From contig NZ_FNXG01000001.1 in assembly GCF_900108405.1 (NCBI RefSeq), forward strand, positions 620,001 through 684,000: 64,000 bases of DNA, read 5' to 3'. The stretch is from Paracoccus alkenifer (lineage in GTDB: Bacteria > Pseudomonadota > Alphaproteobacteria > Rhodobacterales > Rhodobacteraceae). A program made the translations under genes and the position numbers. Below, piece by piece: positions 8,511 to 16,607 of the stretch (position 1 is its first letter; each line of letters begins with the position of its first letter). The notes under the pieces are model-generated. The model saw only the letters and a list, made by a program, of their open reading frames with translations, was not told where the DNA came from and did no database searches.

Positions 8511-10064
8511 ATGCAGCCCTTTCTCGCGGACCCCTTCGACAGTGACCGTCTGCACGAGGAATGCGGCGTCTTTGGCGTGATCGGCATGGCCGAGGCCGCC
8601 AATTTCGTGGCGCTGGGGCTGCATGCCCTGCAACATCGCGGGCAAGAGGCCGGGGGCATCATCTCGTATCACCCCGACAAGGGCTTCAGCAGCGCGCATC
8701 GTTTTGGCTATGTGCGCGACAATTTCACCAAGGCGTCGCTGATGGAGACCCTGCCGGGCGAAATCGCCATCGGCCATGTGCGCTATTCCACCGCCGGCGC
8801 CAAAGGCCCGGCAATCCGCGATGTCCAGCCGTTCTTTGGCGAATTCGCCATGGGTGGCAGCGCCATCGCCCATAACGGCAACATCACCAACGCGGTCGCC
8901 CTGCGCCGCGAGCTGATCGAGCGCGGCTCGATCTTTCAGTCCGGCTCGGACAGCGAATGTATCATCCACCTGATGGCGCGCTCGATCCAGCGTTCCATCC
9001 CCGAGCGGATGAAGGACGCGCTGCGCCGCGTCGAGGGCGCGTTTTCCGTCATCGCCATGACCCGCACCAAGCTGATCGGGGTGCGCGACCCGCTGGGCGT
9101 GCGGCCGCTGGTGCTGGGGCGGCTGGCGGGGGGCGCCTATGCGCTGGCGTCCGAAACCTGCGCGCTGGACATCATCGGCGCCGAGTTCGTGCGCGAGATC
9201 GAGCCGGGCGAGATGGTGGTGATTTCCAAGGGGCTGATCGAAAGCTCGCGCCCCTTCGGGCTGTCGGCGCCGCGGTTCTGCATCTTTGAACATGTGTATT
9301 TCAGCCGCCCCGATTCGATCATCGGCGGCCGTTCCGTCTATGAAACCCGCCGCCAGATCGGGGTGGAGCTTGCGCGCGAGGCCCCGATTGATGCCGATCT
9401 GGTCTGCCCCGTCCCCGACAGCGGCACCCCGGCGGCCATCGGCTATGCCCATGAAAGCGGCATTCCCTATGGCATGGGTATCATCCGCAACCAGTATGTC
9501 GGCCGCACCTTCATCGAGCCGACCGACCAGATCCGCAACATGGGCGTGCGGCTGAAACTGAACGTGAACCGGGCGCTGGTCGCGGGCAAACGGGTGGTGC
9601 TGGTGGACGATTCGGTGGTGCGCGGCACCACCTCGCGCAAGATGAAGGACATGGTTCTGGACGCAGGCGCGGCCGAGGTGCATTTCCGCATCGCCTCGCC
9701 CCCCACCGCCTGGCCGTGTTTCTATGGCGTCGATACCCCCGACCGTGACAAGCTGCTGGCCGCGCGCATGTCGCCCGAGGAAATGCGCGAGTGGATGGGG
9801 GTGGACAGCCTCGCCTTTGTTTCGCTGGACGGGCTGTATCGTGCCGTGGGCGAGGCCGGCGGGCGCAACGACCGTTGCCCGCAATATTGCGACGCCTGTT
9901 TTTCGGGGGATTACCCGGTCGCGCCCTTCGACCAGTTGCAGCGCGGTTTCCGCATGAAGCCCGACCCGATGTCGGGCGATGCCGAGGCCCAGCCCGACCA
10001 GTCCGGGTATGAGCCGGTGGACCACACGTTGACCCCCAACAGCGCCACCCGCGCCGCCAGCTAG
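8511..10064 (+). CDS. purF: Amidophosphoribosyltransferase
   Basis: PurF performs the first committed step of purine synthesis, making phosphoribosylamine from PRPP and glutamine. The N-terminal glutaminase begins at the cysteine in EECGVFG; a propeptide of 17 residues precedes it and would be removed. RYSTAG and the PRTase loop VLVDDSVVRGTTSRKM are clear. The Cys-rich segment CPQYCDACFSGDYP near the C-terminus resembles the iron-sulfur ligand region of the Bacillus-type enzymes, suggesting an oxygen-sensitive cluster. The 517-residue length is slightly longer than average because of a polar tail. The gene ends three bases inside the convergent glycosyltransferase gene. Confidence 0.95.
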   Translation: MQPFLADPFDSDRLHEECGVFGVIGMAEAANFVALGLHALQHRGQEAGGIISYHPDKGFSSAHRFGYVRDNFTKASLMETLPGEIAIGHVRYSTAGAKGPAIRDVQPFFGEFAMGGSAIAHNGNITNAVALRRELIERGSIFQSGSDSECIIHLMARSIQRSIPERMKDALRRVEGAFSVIAMTRTKLIGVRDPLGVRPLVLGRLAGGAYALASETCALDIIGAEFVREIEPGEMVVISKGLIESSRPFGLSAPRFCIFEHVYFSRPDSIIGGRSVYETRRQIGVELAREAPIDADLVCPVPDSGTPAAIGYAHESGIPYGMGIIRNQYVGRTFIEPTDQIRNMGVRLKLNVNRALVAGKRVVLVDDSVVRGTTSRKMKDMVLDAGAAEVHFRIASPPTAWPCFYGVDTPDRDKLLAARMSPEEMREWMGVDSLAFVSLDGLYRAVGEAGGRNDRCPQYCDACFSGDYPVAPFDQLQRGFRMKPDPMSGDAEAQPDQSGYEPVDHTLTPNSATRAAS

Positions 10065-11062
10065 TAATCCATGATCACCGCGATCAGCGCCGCGTAGCGG
10101 CGCTCGGTCTCGGCCTGCGCGGCGGCGATGTCCGGGATCGCCAGCAGCCGCGCATGTTCCACGCGCAGGGCCGCGCCGTGGCGGTCGGCAAACCCGGTGT
10201 CGCGGATCCGCGCCCCGGCGATGCGGTCGAAATACCCCGAGGTGTGGCGGGCATTCGCCTCGCCCTTGGGGGCCGCCCCCCGGCCCCGATCATGGCGCAG
10301 CAGATATGAGGCCAGCGACTTGACCGCGTAATGGTTGTAATGGGCCAGCCCATGGCGGATGTCCTCGATCGGCACGTTGCGCAGCACCTCCCACAGCTTG
10401 CCGCCCGGCGGGATCGCAAGGCGAGAGCCGTCGGCGCGCAGCACCGTCAACGCATCCTCGCCGCGATAACCCACCACCGAGTGGTTGTGGATCTGCCGGA
10501 ACCGTCCCACCCCGCGGGCCAGCGTCTTGACCGGCCGGTTGGCGCCATGGCGCGCGGGCAGGCGCAGGGGGAATTGTTCCGTCACCAGCCCCGGCTGCCA
10601 GCGCGGGTCGCGACTGGTGCCGAAGGTCAGCGGGTTCAGCATGATGATGTCGTCGCCGGCATCGGCCTGCGCTGTCAGGTCCTGCACACGCCCGCCGTCG
10701 GTGGTCACGTCCAGAAACTCATCCGCATCCAGCACCATCAGCCAGTCGGCCGCATCCAGCCCGTGGCGGCGGCGGATCCCGGCATAGGCGGAATGCTGGG
10801 GCAGCTCGCCCGGCTGAACCTCGTTACGGAAATGGGTGATCGCGCCCGCCCGGTCCAGCGCGTCCAGCAGCAGGTCGGTGCCGTCGCGACAGTCGTTCGA
10901 GGCGATGAAGATACGGTCAAAGCCGATGGCGCGGTGATGGGCCACGAATTCCAGCACGAACGGTCCCTCGTCGCGCATCGAGCACATCAGCACATGGCCG
11001 CTGGCAGCTCGGGGGGGCGCGGGCTTCAACTGCGCTGGGTCCAGCGGATCCGGTTCCGGCAT
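10061..11062 (-). CDS. Glycosyltransferase family 2-like protein
   Basis: A 333-residue protein of the Glyco_tranf_2_4 group, frequent in Rhodobacteraceae and often near polysaccharide genes. The start of the domain reads HVLMCSMRDEGPFVLEFVAH, followed by a nucleotide-sugar pocket and the DxD-like DADEFLDV, which would bind the metal and sugar nucleotide. No signal peptide or membrane segment is seen, so it is probably cytoplasmic. The start is supported by GGAG nine bases upstream. A short gene lies 31 bases upstream in the same direction. Donor and acceptor sugars cannot be read from the sequence. Confidence 0.75.
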   Translation of the reverse strand: MPEPDPLDPAQLKPAPPRAASGHVLMCSMRDEGPFVLEFVAHHRAIGFDRIFIASNDCRDGTDLLLDALDRAGAITHFRNEVQPGELPQHSAYAGIRRRHGLDAADWLMVLDADEFLDVTTDGGRVQDLTAQADAGDDIIMLNPLTFGTSRDPRWQPGLVTEQFPLRLPARHGANRPVKTLARGVGRFRQIHNHSVVGYRGEDALTVLRADGSRLAIPPGGKLWEVLRNVPIEDIRHGLAHYNHYAVKSLASYLLRHDRGRGAAPKGEANARHTSGYFDRIAGARIRDTGFADRHGAALRVEHARLLAIPDIAAAQAETERRYAALIAVIMDY

Positions 11063-11093
11063 GACGATGCTCCGCCTGAAGGGGGTCGGGCGA

Positions 11094-11273
11094 TCAGGCC
11101 GCGCGGTCGGGATCGGCGGCTTCCGGGCCGGGCTCGGCGCAACCTTCTGCCTCGGCTTCGGCCTGCCGGACGATCGAGTCAAACAGATCCTGAACTTCCT
11201 GCTCTGACAGGTCGTCGAGGGTGGTTCCGGGGGGCAGCAGGATTTCTACGGCGTGGCGTGTCGGATGATGCAT
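11094..11273 (-). CDS. Small acidic protein of unknown function
   Basis: A 59-residue acidic protein, starting MHHPTRHAVEILLPPG and ending in a Glu/Ala/Pro-rich tail. The middle part (LDDLSEQEVQDLFDSIVRQAEAEAE) should form a helix. A TTG four codons upstream is also possible. It lies just upstream of the glycosyltransferase in the same direction, so the two may form an operon. No family was recognised; coding is supported only by frame bias, the predicted helix and the spacing. Confidence 0.45.
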   Translation of the reverse strand: MHHPTRHAVEILLPPGTTLDDLSEQEVQDLFDSIVRQAEAEAEGCAEPGPEAADPDRAA

Positions 11274-11509
11274 GTCGTCGCTCAATTACATGGTGCTGCA
11301 CGAAATCCCGTGCGGCCCGGATCGGCCAAACGGACATTACGTCCTTATCGAAGCGTCCGCACCGGCCCAAGACGCCCGCCGGCGTCATTCGGCATCACAA
11401 AGCCGTGGCAGCCACGGCATTCACGACCGCCCTGGCAATCAAGGCCCCGCGACGGCGTCGCGCGAACACGGCGGTCATCCTGCCGTGGCAACGGAAAATC
11501 GCAAAGTCC

Positions 11510-11534
11510 GGAACGTCCCCGGCGCCCTTGCGTT
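11510..11534 (+). promoter_or_regulatory. EcfG-type stress promoter, perfect consensus
   Basis: GGAAC (11510-11514) and CGTT (11531-11534) are separated by exactly 16 bases, matching the known EcfG (ECF15) promoter GGAAC-N16/17-cGTT. It lies 36 bases before the start codon of the general-stress flavin-family gene, the right distance for its promoter. Confidence 0.75.
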
Positions 11535-11569
11535 GTTTTCCCCTTCCAGACGACGAACAGGACGCAACC

Positions 11570-12052
11570 ATGACCGATCACGACGACCATCTGAAAAAAT
11601 TCTGGGACCGGCTCGAAGGGCTGAACTCGGGCATGCTGGGCCTGACCGAGGACGCCCGGCTGGTGCCCATGTCGCATCAGGCCGAGGCCGAGACCGGCAA
11701 GCTGTGGTTCATCACGGCCAAGGGAACCGATCTGGCCCGCGCGCTGGCCGGGGGCGACAAGGACGCCGTGCATGTGGTCAGCGACGAGGGCAAGGGGCTG
11801 TTCGCCCGCATCCACGGAACGCTGGCCCTGTCGGACGACCGCGCCAAGCTGGACGAACTGTGGAGCGTCGTGGCCTCAAGCTGGTTCAAGGACGGAAAAC
11901 AGGACGAGGATGTCCAGCTTCTGCGCTTCGACCTGGCCGAGGCCGAGGTCTGGGTCACCGGCGGCAGCCTGTCCTTCATCTATCAGATCGCAAAGTCCAA
12001 GGTGACCGGCGACGAACCGGATATAGGCGAGCATTTCACCCTCTCTTTCTGA
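11570..12052 (+). CDS. Pyridoxamine 5'-phosphate oxidase-like general stress protein
   Basis: A 160-residue cytoplasmic protein with the split-barrel fold of the pyridoxamine-phosphate oxidase superfamily, in the group called general stress protein 26. Typical elements are GLTEDARLVPMSHQ, the strand GKLWFITAKGTDLARAL, and the C-terminal DVQLLRFDLAEAEVWVTGG. Family members bind FMN or FAD, but most have no known reaction. A perfect EcfG-type promoter just upstream fits a stress-response role. It is convergent with the DUF4139 gene. Confidence 0.85.
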   Translation: MTDHDDHLKKFWDRLEGLNSGMLGLTEDARLVPMSHQAEAETGKLWFITAKGTDLARALAGGDKDAVHVVSDEGKGLFARIHGTLALSDDRAKLDELWSVVASSWFKDGKQDEDVQLLRFDLAEAEVWVTGGSLSFIYQIAKSKVTGDEPDIGEHFTLSF

Positions 12053-12121
12053 AATCTTTCCGCTGGCTGGATCGGTCATGCGTGGCCGCGGTCGGGATTT
12101 GACCGCGGCCATCGCCGTCAT

Positions 12122-14122
12122 TCAAAGTTCGCGTATGAACGCCGCGAATTCCTCGCGCAGTCGCGTCAATCCTGCCTCTGCCTGCCGGCGACGCTCGGCA
12201 AGCTCGGCAATGCGGTCCTCTTCTTCTTCCAGCATCGACACATAGCGCCGGCCAAGGGCGCTGTCGCCGGGCACGGCGGCAAGGTTTTCCCGAATGCGCG
12301 TCTGGTTCTGCGAGGCGCGGTCAATGTCCTGCCCGATCTCGGCAACGCTTTCTTGCGCCCGCGCGATCTCGGCGCGCCGCTCGGCAAGACCGGCAAGCAT
12401 TTCGACAGTTCCGGCGTCGTCGATCTGCCCCGACCAATAAAGCAGCGTCTCGGCATCGGCATCCATCAGCCCGATGCTCTCGGTCTCGGTGCGTTCATTG
12501 ACAGCCGCAATCTCGGCAGTGGCGCCTTGTTCCAGCTCGATGCGCAGGCGGTGATGGGTCGGCGTGTCCTCGGCAAGCGAGGTCGAGCTGAAGCGCCAGC
12601 CCGCACGGCGCGGATGTTCGACAATCACCGTCCGCGGCGCATCCTGCGCGCCGGCGATTGCATAGGTCGTCTGCGCGCGGGTGATGCGCGTCGCGCGCAA
12701 AACGCCTTGGGCAACAGTAGCACGAAACACGGTTTCATCGCGGCCGGCGCTGGTGGTGACCTCGACCTTGCGGTCGGTGGCAAAGCTGATCATGCGGCTT
12801 TCGCCGGCGGGCAGGCCCCGCAACTCGGCATCGCCCGCATAGCCTTCGTCGTTCGCCGCATAAACCGTGACGATGCCGGGCGGCAGGGTCGTGCCGGTCC
12901 CGTTTTCCAGCCTCAGGGCGGAAATCGGATGGACGCTTCCGCTCTCGGGTTGGAAAAGCGAGATGCGCTCTGCCTCGAGTTCGGCATCCATGAATGGAAC
13001 GGACAGGGTGCGTCCGGCGGAAAGATCAACAGGATCCGGCAGGCGATAGATGGCCGCGGCCTCGCCCTCGGTGGCCTCGGCCTGGGCAAGCGCCATCGAC
13101 GGCGCCACTGCGGCCACGGGGGCGGCCGCCAACAGCCGGGCTTCGGATTGCACGCGATTCGCGAAACCGGCCTGGTCGCCGGCCATTTCGGCCGCTTGGC
13201 CCTTGAAGCTGTCGGGCCGTGGCGGTGCGGCCGCCTGTGCCAGGACCGGCAGTTGCGGGCGTTCGTGCCAATAGCGCTGGTGAAGCCGTTGGGCGAGAGT
13301 GACCGGCGCACCCGAAGACAGCGTGACGGCGACGTCACGCCAATCCTCGCCGGTCGCGTTCTCGATCACGGCCCAGGCCTGCAGCCGGGCGTCCTTACCC
13401 GTGCCCAGCATCAGCCGATAGGCGGTTTTCCACACCGGCGCAGCCACCACATAATCAAGCCGCACGTCGCGCTGGCTGTCGCCTTGCAGCGCAATCGCGA
13501 TGGTGCGCGTTTCGTCCGTCCGCCCGCGTCCGCTGACAGACGCCGCCTCGCGCAGGCTGGCGCGCACGGCCGGGTCAAGGATGTCGAGCTCGGTATCGGC
13601 GCGCAGTCGAAGCACCGCGATGCGGCCGTCCTGGGTCATCACCGACAGGATCGGATCGCGCTCGGCGGCGCCGTCCTCGGCTTGCGGCGCGGTCTCGACC
13701 CCCAGCACCACGCCCTCGACCGTGCGCCCGCCCGAACCTGCGCGAACGCTGATCCCCTGAAGCGCGCCCAGCAGGCGCGGCAGCGAATGCATGTCGTCGG
13801 GCGTGAAGGGCAGGCGGCGGAAGGTTTCATCGACCGGCGACAATCCGTCCAGCGACATCGAGGCGACACCGCCGGCAGGATCGCGCACGATCAGGCTTTT
13901 GAGAATGTCATCGACCTGCTCAAGCGGAACGTCGAAATCGAACCCGGTCGCGCCGCCGACACGCACGCTGCGATGGATTTCGGCAACTCCGCCCGATGAC
14001 ATGGTCACCGCCTCGATCCGCTGGGCGTCGTCTTGCGCCAAGGCCGTGCCGACCGGCAGCCCGACCAGCAGACAGGCGCCCGTCATCAGGGCCGGCGCAA
14101 GTTTCAGGTCGTGGGTCTTCAT
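12122..14122 (-). CDS. Exported DUF4139 protein (mucoidy-inhibitor-like)
   Basis: A 666-residue exported protein with a signal peptide (cleavage near GTALA-QDD). The middle holds a DUF4139 beta-rich domain, seen as VWKTAYRLML followed by AWAVIENATGEDWRDV and the strand LTLSSGAPV. The last 90 residues form a coiled coil rich in Glu, Arg and Ala (for example LEEEEDRIAELAERRRQAE), unlike classic mucoidy inhibitor A proteins, whose coiled coil is nearer the N-terminus. An AGGAGG site precedes the start. It probably acts in the periplasm or outer membrane; its molecular role is not known. Confidence 0.8.
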   Translation of the reverse strand: MKTHDLKLAPALMTGACLLVGLPVGTALAQDDAQRIEAVTMSSGGVAEIHRSVRVGGATGFDFDVPLEQVDDILKSLIVRDPAGGVASMSLDGLSPVDETFRRLPFTPDDMHSLPRLLGALQGISVRAGSGGRTVEGVVLGVETAPQAEDGAAERDPILSVMTQDGRIAVLRLRADTELDILDPAVRASLREAASVSGRGRTDETRTIAIALQGDSQRDVRLDYVVAAPVWKTAYRLMLGTGKDARLQAWAVIENATGEDWRDVAVTLSSGAPVTLAQRLHQRYWHERPQLPVLAQAAAPPRPDSFKGQAAEMAGDQAGFANRVQSEARLLAAAPVAAVAPSMALAQAEATEGEAAAIYRLPDPVDLSAGRTLSVPFMDAELEAERISLFQPESGSVHPISALRLENGTGTTLPPGIVTVYAANDEGYAGDAELRGLPAGESRMISFATDRKVEVTTSAGRDETVFRATVAQGVLRATRITRAQTTYAIAGAQDAPRTVIVEHPRRAGWRFSSTSLAEDTPTHHRLRIELEQGATAEIAAVNERTETESIGLMDADAETLLYWSGQIDDAGTVEMLAGLAERRAEIARAQESVAEIGQDIDRASQNQTRIRENLAAVPGDSALGRRYVSMLEEEEDRIAELAERRRQAEAGLTRLREEFAAFIREL

Positions 14123-14394
14123 CCCGATCCTCCTGGAATTGTTGTTCGTCTGCTGCCCCGCACTACGCTTTCCAGCCGCCGCCCACTGCCGGACAGGCTG
14201 CCGCGAAAGGATCCGCGCTCGGGTGCGGAAAACATAGCCGGCAAATGCGGGCTTTGGCAGGACGCAGTGCGAGCCAACCATAAAAGTGATATGCTCCGGC
14301 GGCTGGCCACGCATCGCTCGCGGGCGCAGACGACCGGGGGCGACGGCGGATGCAGGAAAAGCGGACGGCGCCCTGCCGCCGGGGCGCGCGCGTG

Positions 14395-15396
14395 TCACAG
14401 CATCGAGGGCAGCACCATGTCCGGGGGCCGATGACCGTCGGCAAAGGTCTTGATGTTGATGATGACCTTTTCGCCCATCTCGTTGCGCCCCTCGACCGTG
14501 GCCGAACCCATATGCGGCAGCAGCACCACGTTGGGGGCCTCGCGCAGGCGGGGGTTGATGTCGTGGCCGTGCTCGAACACATCCAGCCCCGCCCCCGCCA
14601 GATCGCCGGCGCGCAGCATCCTCGTCAGGGCGTTTTCGTCGATCACCTCGCCGCGCGAGGTGTTCACGATCACCGCCGTCGGCTTCATCAGCTTGAGCCG
14701 GCGCGCGCTGAGCAGGTGAAAGGTCGAGGGCGTGTGCGGCGCATTGATCGACAGGATGTCGACGCGCGCCAGCATCTGGTCAAGGCTTTCCCACCAGGTG
14801 GCGTGCAGTTCGGCCTCGGTCTCGGGGCGCAGGCGGCGGCGGTTGTGGTAATGCACCTGCATGCCAAAGACATTGGCCCGCCGCGCCACCGCCTGCCCGA
14901 TCCGGCCCATGCCAAGGATCCCCAGCCGCCGCCCGCCGATGCGCCCGCCCAGATGCGCGGTCGGCGACCAGCCGTCCCAGCGGCCCGACTGCATCTCGGC
15001 CAGCCCCTCGGGGATGCGGCGGGTCACGGCCAGCATCAGCGCGATGGCCATGTCGGCGGTGTCCTCGGTCACGACCCCGGGGGTGTTCGTGACCTGGATG
15101 CCCCGGCTGCGGGCCGAGGCCACGTCGATGTGATCGACCCCCGCGCCATAATTGGCGATCAGCCGCAGCCGCTCGCCCGCCTGCGCCAGCAGCCCCGCGT
15201 CGATCTGGTCGGTGATGGTGGGGACCAGCACGTCGCTGTCGCGCATCGCCTGCGCCAGTTCCTCGCGGGTCATGCCTGTGTCGGTTTCGCGCAGTGACAC
15301 GTCGAACAGCTCGGCCAGACGTGCCTCGACCGCCTTGGGCAGGCGGCGGGTCACGACGACCTTGAGCCGATCACGCTTGGGTGCGATGTCAGCCAT
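14395..15396 (-). CDS. D-2-hydroxyacid dehydrogenase, glyoxylate/hydroxypyruvate reductase type
   Basis: A 333-residue NAD(P)-dependent dehydrogenase of the D-2-hydroxyacid family. The Rossmann motif is GILGMGRIGQAVARR; the catalytic Arg lies in VNTSRGEVID, the Glu further on, and the His in LLPHMGSATVEGR. NYGAGVDHID marks the substrate-binding domain. The family includes glyoxylate, hydroxypyruvate and formate dehydrogenases; the closest pattern is the glyoxylate/hydroxypyruvate reductase group, which would fit glycolate or serine-cycle related metabolism, but the substrate is not fixed by the sequence. It is divergent from the SH3-domain gene. Confidence 0.9.
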   Translation of the reverse strand: MADIAPKRDRLKVVVTRRLPKAVEARLAELFDVSLRETDTGMTREELAQAMRDSDVLVPTITDQIDAGLLAQAGERLRLIANYGAGVDHIDVASARSRGIQVTNTPGVVTEDTADMAIALMLAVTRRIPEGLAEMQSGRWDGWSPTAHLGGRIGGRRLGILGMGRIGQAVARRANVFGMQVHYHNRRRLRPETEAELHATWWESLDQMLARVDILSINAPHTPSTFHLLSARRLKLMKPTAVIVNTSRGEVIDENALTRMLRAGDLAGAGLDVFEHGHDINPRLREAPNVVLLPHMGSATVEGRNEMGEKVIINIKTFADGHRPPDMVLPSML

Positions 15397-15533
15397 GTGA
15401 CCTCTCTTCCAATGCCGGGTTTCGTTTGGCAAACTGCCCGCAAGGCGGGGCTTGCACAAGACCCCGGGGGCAGACGGCCCGATTGACAGGCAGACATGCC
15501 GCGGCATTCCGCGGCCGGCAGGGAAGAACCGAG

Positions 15534-16190
15534 ATGAGCAAGCGATCCGGGGCACGGGCTTGTGCGGCGCGGATGCGGCGTTCGGGCTGGGCGGCGCTGG
15601 CCGTGGCCGCCGCAGTTGGCATTGGCGCCGGCATCGCGACCGGCGGGGCGACCGGCCGGGCTGCGGCGCAAGAGGCCGCGGATCCCGCGATCCAGATCGA
15701 CCGCAGCGACGTGACCGCCGATTCCCTGATCAGCCGCCACCAAGCCGCCCCCCGCGACCCCAATCGCGGCCCGGTCACCAACCTGCCCCTGCCCCGCTAC
15801 GTCAGCCTGAAAGGGGGCGAGGGCAACGCCCGCCGCGGCCCGTCGCTGTCGCATCGGATCGACTGGGTGTTCCGCCATCCGGGAATGCCGCTGCTGGTGG
15901 TCGCGGAATTCGGGCACTGGCGCCGGGTCGAGGATCAGGACGGCGCCGGCGGCTGGGTGCATTATTCGCTGCTGTCGGGGGTGCGCACCGCCATCATCAC
16001 CACCGACATGGCCGAGCTGCGCAGCCGCGCCGACCCCAATGCCTCGGTGCTGGCACGGGCCGAGGCGGGCGCCATCGTGCGGCTGCACGAATGCTCGCCC
16101 GACTGGTGCCGGGTCTCGGGCGGGGGCGAAAAGGGCTGGGTGGTCAAGACCTCGCTCTGGGGGGTGGACCCGGGCGAAATCCGGGACTGA
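15534..16190 (+). CDS. Exported protein with SH3-like domains
   Basis: A 218-residue exported protein. The signal peptide is long, with a charged N-region (MSKRSGARACAARMRRSG) and cleavage likely at RAAAQ. The mature part contains two bacterial SH3-like segments: RYVSLKGGEGNARRGPSLSH, then AELRSRADPNASVLARAEAG followed by CSPDWCRVSGGGEKGWV. Proteins with this layout bind peptidoglycan or other envelope partners. It is a singleton, divergent from the hydroxyacid dehydrogenase. Confidence 0.8.
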   Translation: MSKRSGARACAARMRRSGWAALAVAAAVGIGAGIATGGATGRAAAQEAADPAIQIDRSDVTADSLISRHQAAPRDPNRGPVTNLPLPRYVSLKGGEGNARRGPSLSHRIDWVFRHPGMPLLVVAEFGHWRRVEDQDGAGGWVHYSLLSGVRTAIITTDMAELRSRADPNASVLARAEAGAIVRLHECSPDWCRVSGGGEKGWVVKTSLWGVDPGEIRD

Positions 16191-16216
16191 GCGGGCGCCG
16201 CGGGACCGGCCCCGGA

Positions 16217-16375
16217 TTACTGCGCCACCACCGTCACCGAATCGCCGCCGGGCGGGGTCACGACCGTGACGGGATCGGTGCCGGGCGAGGTGATGGTGGT
16301 CGTCGTCGGCCCCGGCGCGCAGGCTGCAATCGTCAGGATCGCGGCGGCGGCCAACGCGGGTTTGATGCGGAACAT
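16217..16375 (-). CDS. Very small predicted lipoprotein
   Basis: A 52-residue lipoprotein: hydrophobic signal, lipobox IAAC at residues 16-19, and a mature tail of about 33 residues rich in Thr, Val, Pro and Asp (PTTTTITSPGTDPVTVV). AAGGAG stands eight bases before the start. Small threonine-rich lipoproteins of this kind are common but unstudied. The upstream region carries an inverted GGAACG...CGTTCC pair (see rejected items). Confidence 0.65.
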   Translation of the reverse strand: MFRIKPALAAAAILTIAACAPGPTTTTITSPGTDPVTVVTPPGGDSVTVVAQ

Positions 16376-16607
16376 GTCGATCTCCTTTTCAGTGCATGTG
16401 GATAGCGGCCAAGGCCGCCTGACAAGGAACGCGCAATCCCCCTGATTTCGTTCCCCAAGGGGGCGAATCGTCCTTGACTTGGCGGCGCGGGGGATGCACG
16501 AACCGCTCTTTCGGCCCATAAGCTCGGGGACGGCAGGCGGTGGACGCCGGCCGCAAGGGGCAAGGTGCCGTCCAACGGATGCGCGCCATCCCCTTCAGGC
16601 TGATAAG

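Noticed and set aside
16420..16470. GGAACG...CGTTCC inverted pair, readable as an EcfG promoter on both strands
   Set aside because: The spacing is 18 bases on both strands, two more than in all other sites here, and the neighbouring genes have no stress link.
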